Assembly: GCA_018296165.2 (NCBI GenBank)
Contig: JACKQL020000179.1
Span: 1 to 64,000, forward strand
Direction of reading: 5' to 3'
Origin: Termitomyces sp. T153
Taxonomy: Eukaryota > Basidiomycota > Agaricomycetes > Agaricales > Lyophyllaceae
DNA: 64,000 bases
The notes beneath the pieces are model-generated. The model worked only from the letters and a program-made list of their open reading frames with translations. It searched no databases and had not been told where the DNA came from. This document shows, one piece after another, positions 1-10,657 of this stretch (positions are counted from its first letter, which is position 1; each line of letters opens with the position of its first letter). The position numbers were made by a program, and so were the translations under genes.

Positions 1-1720
1 CCTTTCTGGGGTTTGCTAACTTCTATCACCAGTTCATCAACAACTACTCTGGAATCACAATACCCCCTCAACTGACTCACCTAAAAAAGACACCACCTGG
101 TACTGGGATAGCAAGTGCCAAAGCATATTCACCCTCCTCAAAAAGGCCTTCACCTCTGCCCTGATTCTCTGCCACTTCAACCCCACACTGCCAATAGTAC
201 CCAAATGTGATTCCTCTAACTACATCATTGCCAAAATACTCTCCCAGATTGACCCCAGTAAAAAGCTGGCAGCCAATAATGTTTTCCAAGGAAAAACAGG
301 AAAAACAAAGAAAGAAACCTGTTATACCATTTCTAGACAGTGTATTTCCAATGGAAAAAGGCTCTAAACAATGGAAGAAGCCTTTTTTCAAAGAAAAAGT
401 CTGTCAAAGAAATGGCATAACAGGTTTCTTTTGCCATTTTTCCACTGGAAACAGGTTCCAGTGCTAGCAGTGTATTTGCCTTGACATACTCCAGCACCAC
501 TACAATCACAAACTCTAGGGACACCTGGGAATCCATAAGACTCTCCAGCTCATTTCCCAGACTTCCTTTTGGCCAGGAATAAAGAAGGACATCACCTGGT
601 ATGTATGGACCTGTAAACCATGCCTCCAGGCCAAGGTCCTCTACCATTGCCCCTATGGCTTGTTGAAACTCCTTCCCATTGGTTGCCACTCCTGGTCCCT
701 AATTTTGATGGACCACATTGTCAAGCTGTCCAAGTCCAAAGGCTTCAATGCAATTCTCATGGTTGTTTGCTGGTTCACTAAACAAGTCCTCTTTATTCTC
801 TGCTGTGCCACTGACAACACTCCAGAGTTCATTGAACTATTCCTCAAACATGTCTTCTCCAAGCATGGACTCTTGGACAACATCATTTCTGACTATGGCC
901 CCCTATTTGTCTCCCAGTTTTGGCAATTGCTATGCAAAGCCCTAGAAATAAAAACCAACCTCTCAACCACCTACCACTCAGAGACCAACAGACAAACAGA
1001 ACAAGTAAACCAGACTTTGGAACAGTATCTCCACCCCTATGTTAACTATTTATAGAATGACTGTCATGCAGAACTCCCTCTTGCCAAGTTTACTTATAAT
1101 AACACTCCTCACTTCACCACTAGAGTTTCCCTTTCCAACAAGGGCTACAACCCCTGGCTTACACTATCACTCAAAGACATCCCCTCCCACATTGCCCACA
1201 AGGTTGTTAAGGACCTCTGGTTCCTTCACCAGTTTCTCCAGAACAAAATCAACACTGCCAATTAAGCCTACTCCAAGCATGGCAATGCCCAATGCAACCC
1301 CACCCCCAACTAGGCTGCCAGAACACTGGTATAGCTTGACTGGTGCAACCTCAAGACCTAGAGACTCTCTGTCAAGCTTGACCATAAGCAACTTGGCCCC
1401 TTCAAAATTCTCTGGAAGGTCTTGACACACCTACAAACTGAACCTACTTCCAGGCCTGAAAGGCCTCCACCCTGTCTTCCACATCTGCCTCCTCAAAAAA
1501 TACACTCTGGACCCCTTCTCTAGACAATGCTTCAGCTAACTCTTGCAAGTCAAAGTAGAGGATGAGTACTACTATGACAGCCATACTATCGATACAATCC
1601 ATGAGAGAGGGGTGTAGTCCATTATAGAAGGTGAGGCAGAGTTGCAGACCATCTGGATAGCCAGCCTGTTCAACTAAGGCACAGAAAAAGTTTATGTACT
1701 GGTCAAGTAATCACTTTCCT
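1..1720 (+). mobile_element. Ty3/gypsy retrotransposon pol remnant (RT end, integrase, chromo-like tail)
   Basis: Translation of 1-260 gives the end of a Ty3/gypsy reverse transcriptase (FLGFANFYHQFI) and the first part of RNase H (ILSQIDPS). The integrase follows: a zinc-binding part near 490-545 (HHYHDHKLWGHLGIHKT) and a DDE core with Asp in MDHIVKL (about 709), Asp in SDYGPLFVSQFW (about 890) and Glu in RQTEQVNQTLE (about 1,000). A stop ends that frame at 1,054. The C-terminal part continues in other frames (YNNTPHFTT, LDHKQLGPFKIL) to a chromo-like tail near 1,720. Most of RNase H is missing, with a short hairpin insertion (280-453) at that place. Several family-invariant residues are changed in a way expected from C-to-T or G-to-A transitions. 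The copy is dead and its 5' part lies outside the window. Confidence 0.9.
280..453. mobile_element. MITE-like hairpin inserted in the gypsy remnant
   Basis: The two ends are imperfect inverted repeats of roughly 55 bp. The left arm contains gaaacctgttataccatttc; the right arm carries its near-perfect reverse complement (gaaatggcataacaggtttc). The outer ends read tgttttcca and, reversed, tgtttcca. The interior is about 60 bp and non-coding. It sits where the RNase H domain should be. I see no clear target-site duplication, so the exact ends and superfamily are uncertain. Confidence 0.65.
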
Positions 1721-1729
1721 TGACCATAC

Positions 1730-2330
1730 TGGGGTCAGTCTCAAAGGAAAAGAGCTGTGGTCTTGGTAGGGTCAAGGAGAAAGAACTCAGCTCAGAACTC
1801 CTCCTCAAACTCCATTCAGCCAGAAAAACTCTCAACTCCTCCTGGGCATTGAAAAATGCACAGTGCATAAGTCAAGGCTTGGCCTGCCTTCATGTAGGAG
1901 ATAACCCAGGCAATCTTCAAGGCATCAGAGGCAAAGGCTTCACCACTCAACTGGATATAGGTGATGTAAGACTGGAGGAAACATTCCCCAACTCTATGGT
2001 CCTCATCAAAGATGTCAGAGAGTGCAGGGCAAGGAATTTTGGAGTGGGATGCTGAAACCTCCAAGCTAGGTGCAGAAGAAAACCTTGCTGCAGCTGCTGG
2101 GGGTTTAGGTGGAGGAGTAGGAGGGAGGGAGAGACATTTTAGGAGGGCCTAGAGGGAGAGGCACACTGCTTCAGTAGTTGGACAGAGCCTAGAAAGTTTA
2201 GCAGTGTGGGAGGTAAGGGAGGCTTGAGTAAGTTGAACCTGTGTCTCCAGGGACAGAAAACAACTGCAGGCATCAACCTGGGGGCTTGAAGCATCAGGAG
2301 GAGGTGTTGGAGGGGTTGGTTGGGTTATGG
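1730..2330 (-). mobile_element. Ty3/gypsy gag remnant, opposite orientation
   Basis: On the minus strand about 1,816-2,064 reads like the conserved capsid part of fungal gypsy gag: DIFDEDHRVGECFLQS, then KIAWVISYMKAGQALTYA. The flanking minus-strand sequence up to about 2,330 is Ser/Pro-rich, as is common N-terminal to this domain. It lies tail to tail with the plus-strand pol remnant, so two gypsy copies meet here or one was rearranged. No Cys-His zinc knuckle was found. Frames are interrupted and there is no CpG. Confidence 0.6.
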
Positions 2331-2865
2331 GAGGAACACAGGAGACACTATAACACTGGTGGGGGAGAGACCTTTTGAGGAACCAAGTAGAAACTCAGGG
2401 AATAGAAAAGGGGCTCCCAGACTGAATCTAGAGACTTGTTCTGCTGTAAGGGTGACCTCTGGAGGCTATGGCTCAATCACACAACTGGCAGAGGGAGATT
2501 CAAAGTCTATTCAGGATCTACAAGAAGTTCTAGAGTTCTAGCTACTCACCTGGCAGAGGGAGATCCAAAGAGAATAAGTCTAAGGATCCCCAATGCCAGT
2601 GTTCAGAAATTTTACTCTAGAGCTTCTGGAAAAAACCCCTAACAACAACTAAATCTGGAGTCTAATCAAAAAGTCAAAATCCATTGTAAATGGTCTCAAT
2701 CTCCAGACTCCCTGCATGTGACCACCTACCAATAGGATTAAAAGATAGCCCTTGGTTCAAAGTACTTGGAGTCCAAAGATGGGAGGCCTACAATGAGTGG
2801 TAGGCCAGGAATATAGGAAAGAATCCAGGGGTCTGGTAAGAGGCCATGTGGAAGGGGCAACACTT

Positions 2866-3147
2866 GTCAGAATTATAGACAGATAACCAGTGCAGCCTGA
2901 GGGCTAGAACCAAGACCAGCAGACAAGGAAAGCAAAGAAGAGTAAAGGAAAACTATAAAAAGGGAGAACAGGACAAAGGGGAAATGGGACATCCCCTGAC
3001 AATGGCTCAGAGATATCCCAGGGAGCAGATCTCTTAGGCTTATGAGTAATAGTTAGTTTGGGTTTTCATTTAATAATATTATTGGACCCTTTCAATAGTG
3101 TGAGACTGTCTCAAGCTTGTGAATAAATCTTTTAAAACTATATATCA
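2866..3147 (+). repeat. Putative LTR of a gypsy element
   Basis: The stretch opens with TGTCAG just after a purine-rich run (ggaaggggcaacac) that could be a polypurine tract. It has a TATA-like box (ctataaaaaggg, about 2,951) and a polyadenylation-like AATAAA (about 3,122), in the order expected for a plus-strand LTR. It ends close to the abrupt change to CpG-containing sequence at about 3,155. A second LTR is not visible in the window, so the ends are inferred. Between 2,330 and 2,866 I see only CpG-free non-coding sequence. Confidence 0.45.
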
Positions 3148-3154
3148 TTATTAT

Positions 3155-3594
3155 GTTCTACGTGAGCTCGCGTGTAACTAAGCCTCCAAACTTCTGTGAC
3201 CCAAAGTTTGATCCGTTGATCCGATCAATTGACGGCATCAAAACTTACATTTCGCATCAATGGGTCAAATCAAAATTAGAGGGCTCCCTGCAGTGGCATG
3301 TATACATACAATATCACCTGGTAATTAAGAAAAACACATTATGCAGGGCGTCGTTGCTTATGACCGACCTCTCGAAGATATTACTAATGGAACATTCTCA
3401 GATCCACAGAGGCATGTGCTCACATATTCTTGTTTTCTTGTGGTCCACTCCAAGTCGGTACGCCATTCAACGGGTCATCACTTCTGAATTTCAAGTACAT
3501 ACATGCATATGTAGAATCCGTGAAGAATAGACAATCCCTTAACTATGCCTAAATTTCTTTCTCGAAAGATAAGTCGATCTTCACACCCATCTTG
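3155..3594. other. Unassigned CpG-normal spacer
   Basis: CpG content returns to normal at about 3,155. An open frame of 125 codons (3,153-3,530, plus strand) has no recognisable domain and probably arose by chance. I see no other feature before the SMP/C2 pseudogene. Confidence 0.4.
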
Positions 3595-6424
3595 TCAATC
3601 AGGGTCGGCTTTTTTCCGCGTCTCCATGTCTGTCCTTTTAGAAGACCCGTCACTGTCCTCTCCTTTGGAATTGTCCCTCTCATAGATGTCGAATAACGCA
3701 TCAGTTTCTTTGACCTCCCCTGACTCCACTACACATCTGAGATGTTCTGAAACCTTCTTTATATGAACATCCTTGTCCGCCACTTCTTGATGACAACCGC
3801 TCAGCCCAGGCTTCAACTCATTTTCCCCAACATCGTCTGTCCAATTCCCTTCAGCCTTGGCCATCGCGACATACACGCTTTTACGCACGATAAGCGGCCT
3901 TTCGACATCCTCATTGTCGGACACATCTTTCGATCACAACACGAGGTCCGATCCGACATGATTCCCGTTATTGACTCGTGCTTTTGTTTCTGGAACTCAA
4001 TGACCAGACACGACGCGTACCGCCTCGTCACCGCCATTCGAACGTTATAAGCCTTCCCACATGGTCTCCATCCCCTATCCGTATGTGCATCCATCTTTTC
4101 CCTCCCGTTCGTCGTGCGGGACACAAGCTGGCAGCATGCCAGGTCCTGCGAAAGATCAAGCGATGCCTGAACATGTGGTAAGATCTCAGGTGTGCCAATT
4201 TTCCATCCGAAGAGATGTGGATGTAGTTGGGGCGGTACACTGCGGACTGTGAGTGAGAGATGCATACACCCATAGCCCGTCTCGCCGACGAGAGGAGAAG
4301 TTTCGGAGAGGTGGGATGTGCCGCGATCTGTGAAAATGGTTTGGAGGGAAGAACGACGACACCAAGAAGCGGGTGGGCTTCGTGAATGCAGGCATCGCGC
4401 ACGGAAGTGGATCGCCAGTTGCGGATGAATTTCTCGGTGGAACTGTTGTACTATTTGAAGATCACGGTCAGCGACAATCGTAAGCTCTGGAGGTGGAAAC
4501 TTACGAAAGGGTCGTTAGACTTTATCTTCGTCCTTGCCTTGTATACCGATGATAACAGTACATTTCCACCCTTTCTGACCTTCTGAATTGCGAGTCCCTG
4601 GATTTTCTCAATCCCAACACTCAAAATCCCGCTCGGCCAGATCTCCTTTGGCGGCGGCATCCCATGCGTCTCTTGACTTGATTGCAGCTTCTTCCGTCCT
4701 CAGTCGTTGGACTCCTGGTCTTGGTTTCCTGCGACTCCTTCTCGGTTATTCTTGACGTCATCGAGCGTTGTTTCAGGAAAGTATCCAACTTCCCACAAAA
4801 GTGTACCTGGACGTGGCTTGTCATGCATTCCGGTAAAGCGATGCTCACGAGCTGAGAAACACTAAGGGAGTTAGGCAATCGTCAGCGGTAAAGAGATCTA
4901 GACGATCGTTAGAATATTAGTGAGATGTGAGGGCGAGATAGACGCACCCGAGTACCAGAATTGAAGTCTCAACAATTTATGCGCATTTGTCTCGGTTGGG
5001 CCGACCAGAAGGATCATTGTTTCCTCCCATACAGGATGGCTATCACCCTTGACAATTCTAATCGAAGTCAGCCGGTGATGAATAAAGTATTTGAGATTAC
5101 ATGCCTCGTCGACCAAAGTGGTTTACCCCACTTACTATACGTGTCTACCTCTTCGCCGGCCTTCGTCGCGAAAATATTTCCGCCATCTCCGTCACTAAAG
5201 CCCTTCGCGCTCTTCAGTGACAAGCACTCCCGCTGCAAGCGTTTCCTTCTTCTCCTGACCCATCAGCATTGTCTTCAGATCCAAGGTCAAACTCCTCGGA
5301 GCAAAACAACATACTCCGAGATGACACTGTCAGTCATCTTCTACAAGCAATCCAACAATACAGGTATATTCATTATGTTCAAAAAAATTTTTGCAAGGGG
5401 TGTGCATGCGATCGTGGTTTTTGGCTGGCCTAGCAACGTTAGCGTACACAACGCAAAAAAAGGCGGGTTGGGCATCAACTGTATACGCAATCGTGCAGTT
5501 GCAAGTAGGCCCGCCAACCCAACCCACACGGGTATCACCACTCCCGCAGGAACAAGAAACTCCACCAATTAGTGCGCATTATCCGCCAGGTCCCTCAGTC
5601 CCTTCCCTTTCTGCCTTTTTACCGTCCTCGCACGGTACGCAACTGCCACCTCGAGGTCGAAAATGTCCCCTCGGAGATTTCCGGAGTCGAGCCAACGGAT
5701 ACCGAGGACACACATGGGCTCAGAGCCTTGACTGATGTCGGCGACGTAAACTCCATGGACAAAGGAGGGGAGGGAAGCTTGGAGAGCGCCCTCGAGCATG
5801 TCGGAAATGGAGGTGAAGAGGGCGGGATTGACGATTGGCCAGAAAGAATGGAGGAGAGAATTGAGCCATACCGCAGTTTCTGTGCATTGGGAAAGCAACT
5901 GGAAAGGTGGGCGGAGAGATTGGAGGGTATCGACTTGCACCGTGTCTGTGTGATCGCACAATTGACGACGTTGGATCAGAAATGTGGGAATATGGTGTAC
6001 ATACTTCAATACCAATGTCGATACTGAGTTTGAGTCAGGACTGGATTCCTTTTTGGCGTTCTCCCCGCTGTCTCCGTTAGTGGCCCTGAAATTGTAATTT
6101 TATTCTGAGCGTAGAAAACCATGTCAGCATCTAGGCTGTTGTTAAGGGTAGTGGGCGTCTTACCCGGTCAAGCTTGTAAATCTTGAGGTCATTGCAAAAG
6201 AGTCGATAAGGAACGCAGATGCAGACCATGAGCGCGAGCACCAGAGACCCAGACACGCCAGCAAAGAGCTCCAGCATGCCGAATCCTGGTCGGCCCAAGC
6301 ATTTGCTCCATACACACAAAGCCACCATGCCTGCAGGTCCCCCAGCAGCAGTGACTATTGTCGCAACAATCGCTGTCTGTACTTTGTCTTGCTCTCCACC
6401 TCTGAGTCGCCTGGTAGGCGCCAT
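3595..6424 (-). pseudogene. Broken SMP-C2 lipid-transfer protein gene (tricalbin/Mug190-like)
   Basis: Read from 6,424 downwards, the minus strand starts with a short N-terminus with hydrophobic segments (IVATIVTAAGGPAGMVALCV). An SMP lipid-binding domain follows (VWLNSLLHSFWPIVNPALF at about 5,870; GVVIPVWVGLAGLLATARLR at about 5,530). C2-like pieces come next (SHPVWEETMILLVGPTE at about 5,040; SGILSVGIEKIQGLAIQKV at about 4,625; IHEAHPLLGVVVLPSK at about 4,370) and an acidic C-terminus. Family members tether the ER to other membranes and transfer lipids. The pieces lie in different frames. Some breaks fit introns, but between 5,000 and 3,900 frames change inside conserved blocks and expected C2 segments are missing. 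I therefore call it a pseudogene. A heavily mis-assembled gene is the alternative. Confidence 0.72.
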
Positions 6425-7600
6425 CTACCCCTACGCAGCGCAGCTCCTCATCCAATACACGTTCGAGTGACACATGTCGTACATGAGAATCGACTTGACT
6501 GTGCTCGCTCTGATGTTCAGGCGAGAGTTCGTCCTACGTTTTTGTTGGGTGAGTGAGATGGGACTTTGTCGAGTTCTTCGTTTACGTGATCGTGGACGAC
6601 AAGCGGAAGGTGCGAGACAGGGTCCGTCACCTCGCGCTCGTTTTTCCCCTGCCAGATTGGGCTCAGCCATGAACAGTGAGGCCTTGAGGCCTCCGAACGC
6701 GGAACAAGTCACAAATCTTTTATGTGAACACAGAGTGCTTCATGTCACTCTGTGCCAGCCGCCTATGTGAGCACATAAAATAATTTGAGAATATGACGCC
6801 ACCTAGTGAATCAGTCGTCGGCACTACAGTGTCAGATTGAGGAAGTTCTAAGGTACTCAGAAATTGTTGGAGGGCCGCCATTAAATCATCCGATTGGCTC
6901 GCCAGCCTCTTGGCCAACGTTGGACGTTGACCAGTCAGGTAGAAAAATCTAGAGGCTGGCAGTTGAACGCTGACTCCGTACTCGGACTCTCTGAAAGTAG
7001 GAACAGTATACGTACATCTTGTCAGGTCTGGACAGCCGGAGGCTCACCAACGCTGTCATCCAGTACTGAAAATGAGCTGAAAATCAGGAGTTCATTTAAC
7101 AAGTGTAAGAGGAAGTGAACAGTTGACCGGCTGCAAAAGTGCACCGTCACAAAGTCTCATCCGAACTCATGAGAAGTCGATGAGAATCAAATGAGAATTC
7201 AGAAATCAATTTGGAAAGGAACAAGAAATCCTCATCGAGACATGTACATGTGTAGGGCTCCGACCAATCTCCTGGTGATATGTGATATGCATATATACGT
7301 TGTTCCATCACAGGCCAAAATGTGTGCACCACAGATGTTGATACGGCGGTACGGTAGTACTTACCCGTAACGACTGGTATTTTAAATAAAAAGAAAGAAC
7401 TTTTCTCAATATACCTAAAATGCTGAAAACTGTAAGCATTTTGCCAAAAACAGTAGGCAGAGAAAGTATTTAGCTTAACAAAAATACTACTCCAATGATC
7501 CCAGAAGTCAAAGATTTGCCTAACAGCAGCAATGACGAAGCCAGAGAAAAGTGTTAAGGGTTGCGCACTGAGCATGTCACCTCAATCAAAAGAACTTGAT
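6425..7600. other. Region upstream of the SMP/C2 pseudogene, no recognised gene
   Basis: Several open frames of 65-142 codons exist on the minus strand (for example 7,147-7,575), none with a domain I recognise. Part may be the lost promoter or 5' exon of the SMP/C2 gene. CpG begins to fall from about 7,380 onwards. Confidence 0.3.
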
Positions 7601-8925
7601 CAGATTGATAGCCGACCATGCCTAACAAAGTGGCAGTGCCAGCTATCCTCGGCATCCTCAACAAGCCAGTGTTGAACCCAAAAACTTAGTTTGCCTCACC
7701 TACATCTCCAAAACACACATTGCTAGTAGCAGTGAACTTCTTTTCCAGAAATTTGGCTTCTGCTTTGCAAATGAGTAAATGCTAGTTTGATTTTAAAAAA
7801 TGTAATGTTTACATTATGGGTTGCACAGCTTATGGTTCACACTCTGTAAATGAAAACCAGTCAATTCTGTCTACAAAGTATGAAGTAAGGCACTGCCTTA
7901 TATAATTACAATAATAGTATTTATAAGTAGCATCATGTAATGCTACCAGAGAATAATAATAATAGAATCTATCTATAATATATGCAACGACGGATGTGGG
8001 AAAGTGGCTGTGCCTATATATGCGACGACTTTTTGGGATTCTGCTGAAGTAAGCCTGACTAATGCTGACCAATTCTTACATAAGAATTGCCTTTTAAGGT
8101 AGTTGGCTCTTTGTTTACACTTTGAATAGGGAAAAACAGACAGCTTTGCGATAGCATGAATCTATTGTTTCTTTGAGCCATTAAGATTGATATTTCAGGC
8201 AAATTTCAGCCTTTTTCAGGCATGACTTATGTGAAATGTACTGTCTTTTGATGTACCTCTTCAAGCAACACTTCTGGCTGTTCTTTGGGAAAGAAAGAAA
8301 GTTTAGAACAATGAAATTCATGATCAAAAATGGCCAAAGAAGTGGTATAAAATGTTTCTTTAACTCTTAAAGGCTTCTACTTATTCTTTGGAAAGGAGAA
8401 TAGTTGCCCAGTGTATATCTCTAGGCAACTATGGTTCTTGAGGGACTTTGAGAGGTTTATGACATACAGTATGTTTTGACTCTAAATCTGACTTGAATTT
8501 GATTGCTGATATCCCCTAACTTGGAATGTGTATTCTGTGATATTAGATGGTACCAACATTGAATTGTAAATTCAAATCCTTAACCAAACAAAGTGAAGCT
8601 ATACTTGGACTGTGCTGATAGCTGTTTGCTGGCTTTCTGATTTCAAGGTGTATGGTTCAGACTTGAAAGTGTGTATTCTTATAATTTTACAGTAATCAGT
8701 TCCTATGTCTTAGAGTCAACTTACTCCTGATCATCTCCAACTTTTCCTGCTCTCAATAGATATTTGACTACATTATGACAGCCTCTGAGAAAAGGATGGT
8801 GGATTTAATTTAGTATGCTACTATTGGTGAAGAGAGCATTGAAGATTACTTTGAGATAGAAAAAGTTTCAGAAGGCAGTATTAATATAGAATGTGAAAAG
8901 TTGATGGTCCTCTGTTAAGGAACAG
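7600..8925. mobile_element. CpG-poor transposon-derived sequence with a duplicated segment
   Basis: No gene is visible. The segment 7,980-8,099 is nearly the same as 10,167-10,290: both contain ggattctgctgaagtaagcc followed by the same 50 bases. A more diverged third copy lies near 20,880-20,950. The duplicated piece links this stretch to the dispersed repeat described below. Confidence 0.55.
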
Positions 8926-10565
8926 GAGGTTTTTTGGTCACTACTAATAGCTGTAGGCTAGGTTCTGTTTCTGAGGATCCACAGGATTTCTGATTTGAAG
9001 GTGTATAGTTTGTGATTAGATAATTGTATAGTCAGATATATCAAGTTGAAGACAACAGATGAGTGATGTCAAAGGTCTGATTGCTAAGTATTAGTACCAT
9101 TTAGTGATACCAATAATGAGATTGTAGATATCTCATTACTCAGACTGCTTTTCCTAATTTGTTTCTCTTTAGTATATTTTGGTGTCCAAAAATTGTCTAA
9201 CATGCTCTTCAAAGTGCATGAGTAATAAGGGGATAGAAGGTGGAGGAGACTTTGATTGATCAATAATTCTAAATGTTCAAGTATAATATAGATGATCTAT
9301 TAATGATAATCACTTGCAACAGTTGGAATATTGAAAATCTAACCAAGCAAAGTGAGGTTTGGTCTGGATTTCAGCATTATGTTAAAAATAATGGAATACT
9401 TATAAAGGAAAGTTCATTTGATTGAGTGAAATATAATTGAAATCATAGTAAAGACTTATGTTTACTGACATTGACAATGACAGGACTATCAACACATTGA
9501 TTTAAAAAAGAAAGACCAAAGTCAGCTTTTGTTCAGTTAGGTCTGGGATAAAAGACCAACTGAGGTTGAGTTTGGATCTTGGCATTGAGTTGACAAAATA
9601 CAAAGACCTAACCAAATATAGTGAGGTTGGGTCTGGGATTTAGCATTGAGTTTGAAATACAAAGACCTAACTGAACAAAGTGAGGTTGGGTCTGGGACTT
9701 AGCATTGAGTTTGAAATACAAGGACCTAACCAAATGAAGTGAGGTTGGGTCTGGGACTTAGCATTGAGTTTGAAATACAAGGACCTAACTGAATGAAGTG
9801 AGATTGGGTCTGGGATGAAGGATTGAGTAGAATATTGAGGACCTAACTGAATGAAGTGAGGTTGGGTCTGGGAATTAGCATTAAGTTTGAAATACAAAGA
9901 CCTAACCAAATGAAGTGAGGTTGGGTCTGGGATGAAGCACTGAGTTAGAAATACAAAGACCTAAGTGAATGAAGTGAGGTTGGGTCTGGGATGAAGCATT
10001 GAGTTAGAAATACAAAGACCTAACTGAACAAAGTGAGGTTGGGTCTGGGATGAAGCATTGAGTAGAATATCAAGAACCTAACCGAATGAAGTGAGGTTGG
10101 GTCTGGGATGAAGCAAGAGCTACAGGCCCATGCCAAAGACATGGGGCATAGCTTGTTCTATAATATATGGGACAATGGACGTGGGAATATGGCTGTGCCT
10201 ATATATGCATTGACTTTTTGGGATTCTGCTGAAGTAAGCCTGACTAATGCTGACCAATTCTTACATAAGAATTGCCTTTTAAAGGTGAACATGATACAAG
10301 TTGGCTGTTTTTGGCCATTTGAACATGTTTTCTCGAAGAAAAATTACAGTAGACACCTTTAATACATATATGCAATCTTTTGACTATGTGTGAAACATGC
10401 CAGATAGTCTGCAGGTGTCAAAAAGGCCAAACACAATTTAGTGGACACTGTTTTTCATGCCTCATGCATTTTTTGACACAACATGACCAAACAATGGGCA
10501 TTTCTGAGGTTGTGGAAAGGAGGCCACACAACAAAGTATGTTTGGTCACATCTATTGATTGATTG
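8925..10565. repeat. Dispersed repeat family, copy 1
   Basis: This stretch aligns by eye with 20,190-21,335, block after block in the same order. Examples are ctaatagctgta followed by a shared run; atatctcatta...gactgctttt (9,127 and 20,376); gactttgattgatcaataat (9,250 and 20,495); the minisatellite core; and a shared block with acaaagtatgtttggt (about 10,530 and 21,275). It is AT-rich and CpG-poor. A 59-codon open piece at 10,108-10,290 ends with LTNADQFLHKNCLLK; I do not recognise it. The copies differ by many transitions and small indels. Confidence 0.7.
9535..10112. repeat. 58-60 bp minisatellite, about 9-10 copies
   Basis: Units begin gacctaac and contain gtgaggttgggtctggga and agcattgagt. 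Successive gacct starts fall at 9,663, 9,723, 9,782, 9,840, 9,899, 9,958 and 10,017, that is every 58-60 bases, with weaker units before and after. It lies inside the dispersed repeat; only two or three decayed units are present in the second copy (20,575-20,815). A minus-strand open frame across it is a by-product of the repeat. Confidence 0.9.
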
Positions 10566-10657
10566 ATGTTGACTAACAAGCTTATTAGTAACTCCTTAAC
10601 TACATTGAGCTATTGATACATCAAATATCTCATCATGCAAGTCAATTTTAATGGTTT

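Noticed and set aside
1720..2055. Plus-strand 111-codon open frame
   Set aside because: It is antisense to the recognisable minus-strand gag segment.
3153..3530. 125-codon open frame as a gene
   Set aside because: No domain, no introns or conserved neighbours; its start lies at the transposon border. Left unassigned.
5572..6027. Plus-strand 151-codon open frame
   Set aside because: It overlaps the minus-strand SMP domain, which matches a known family; the plus frame does not.
9667..9909. Minus-strand 80-codon open frame
   Set aside because: It is a translation of the 58-60 bp minisatellite; unit length near a multiple of three keeps it open by chance.
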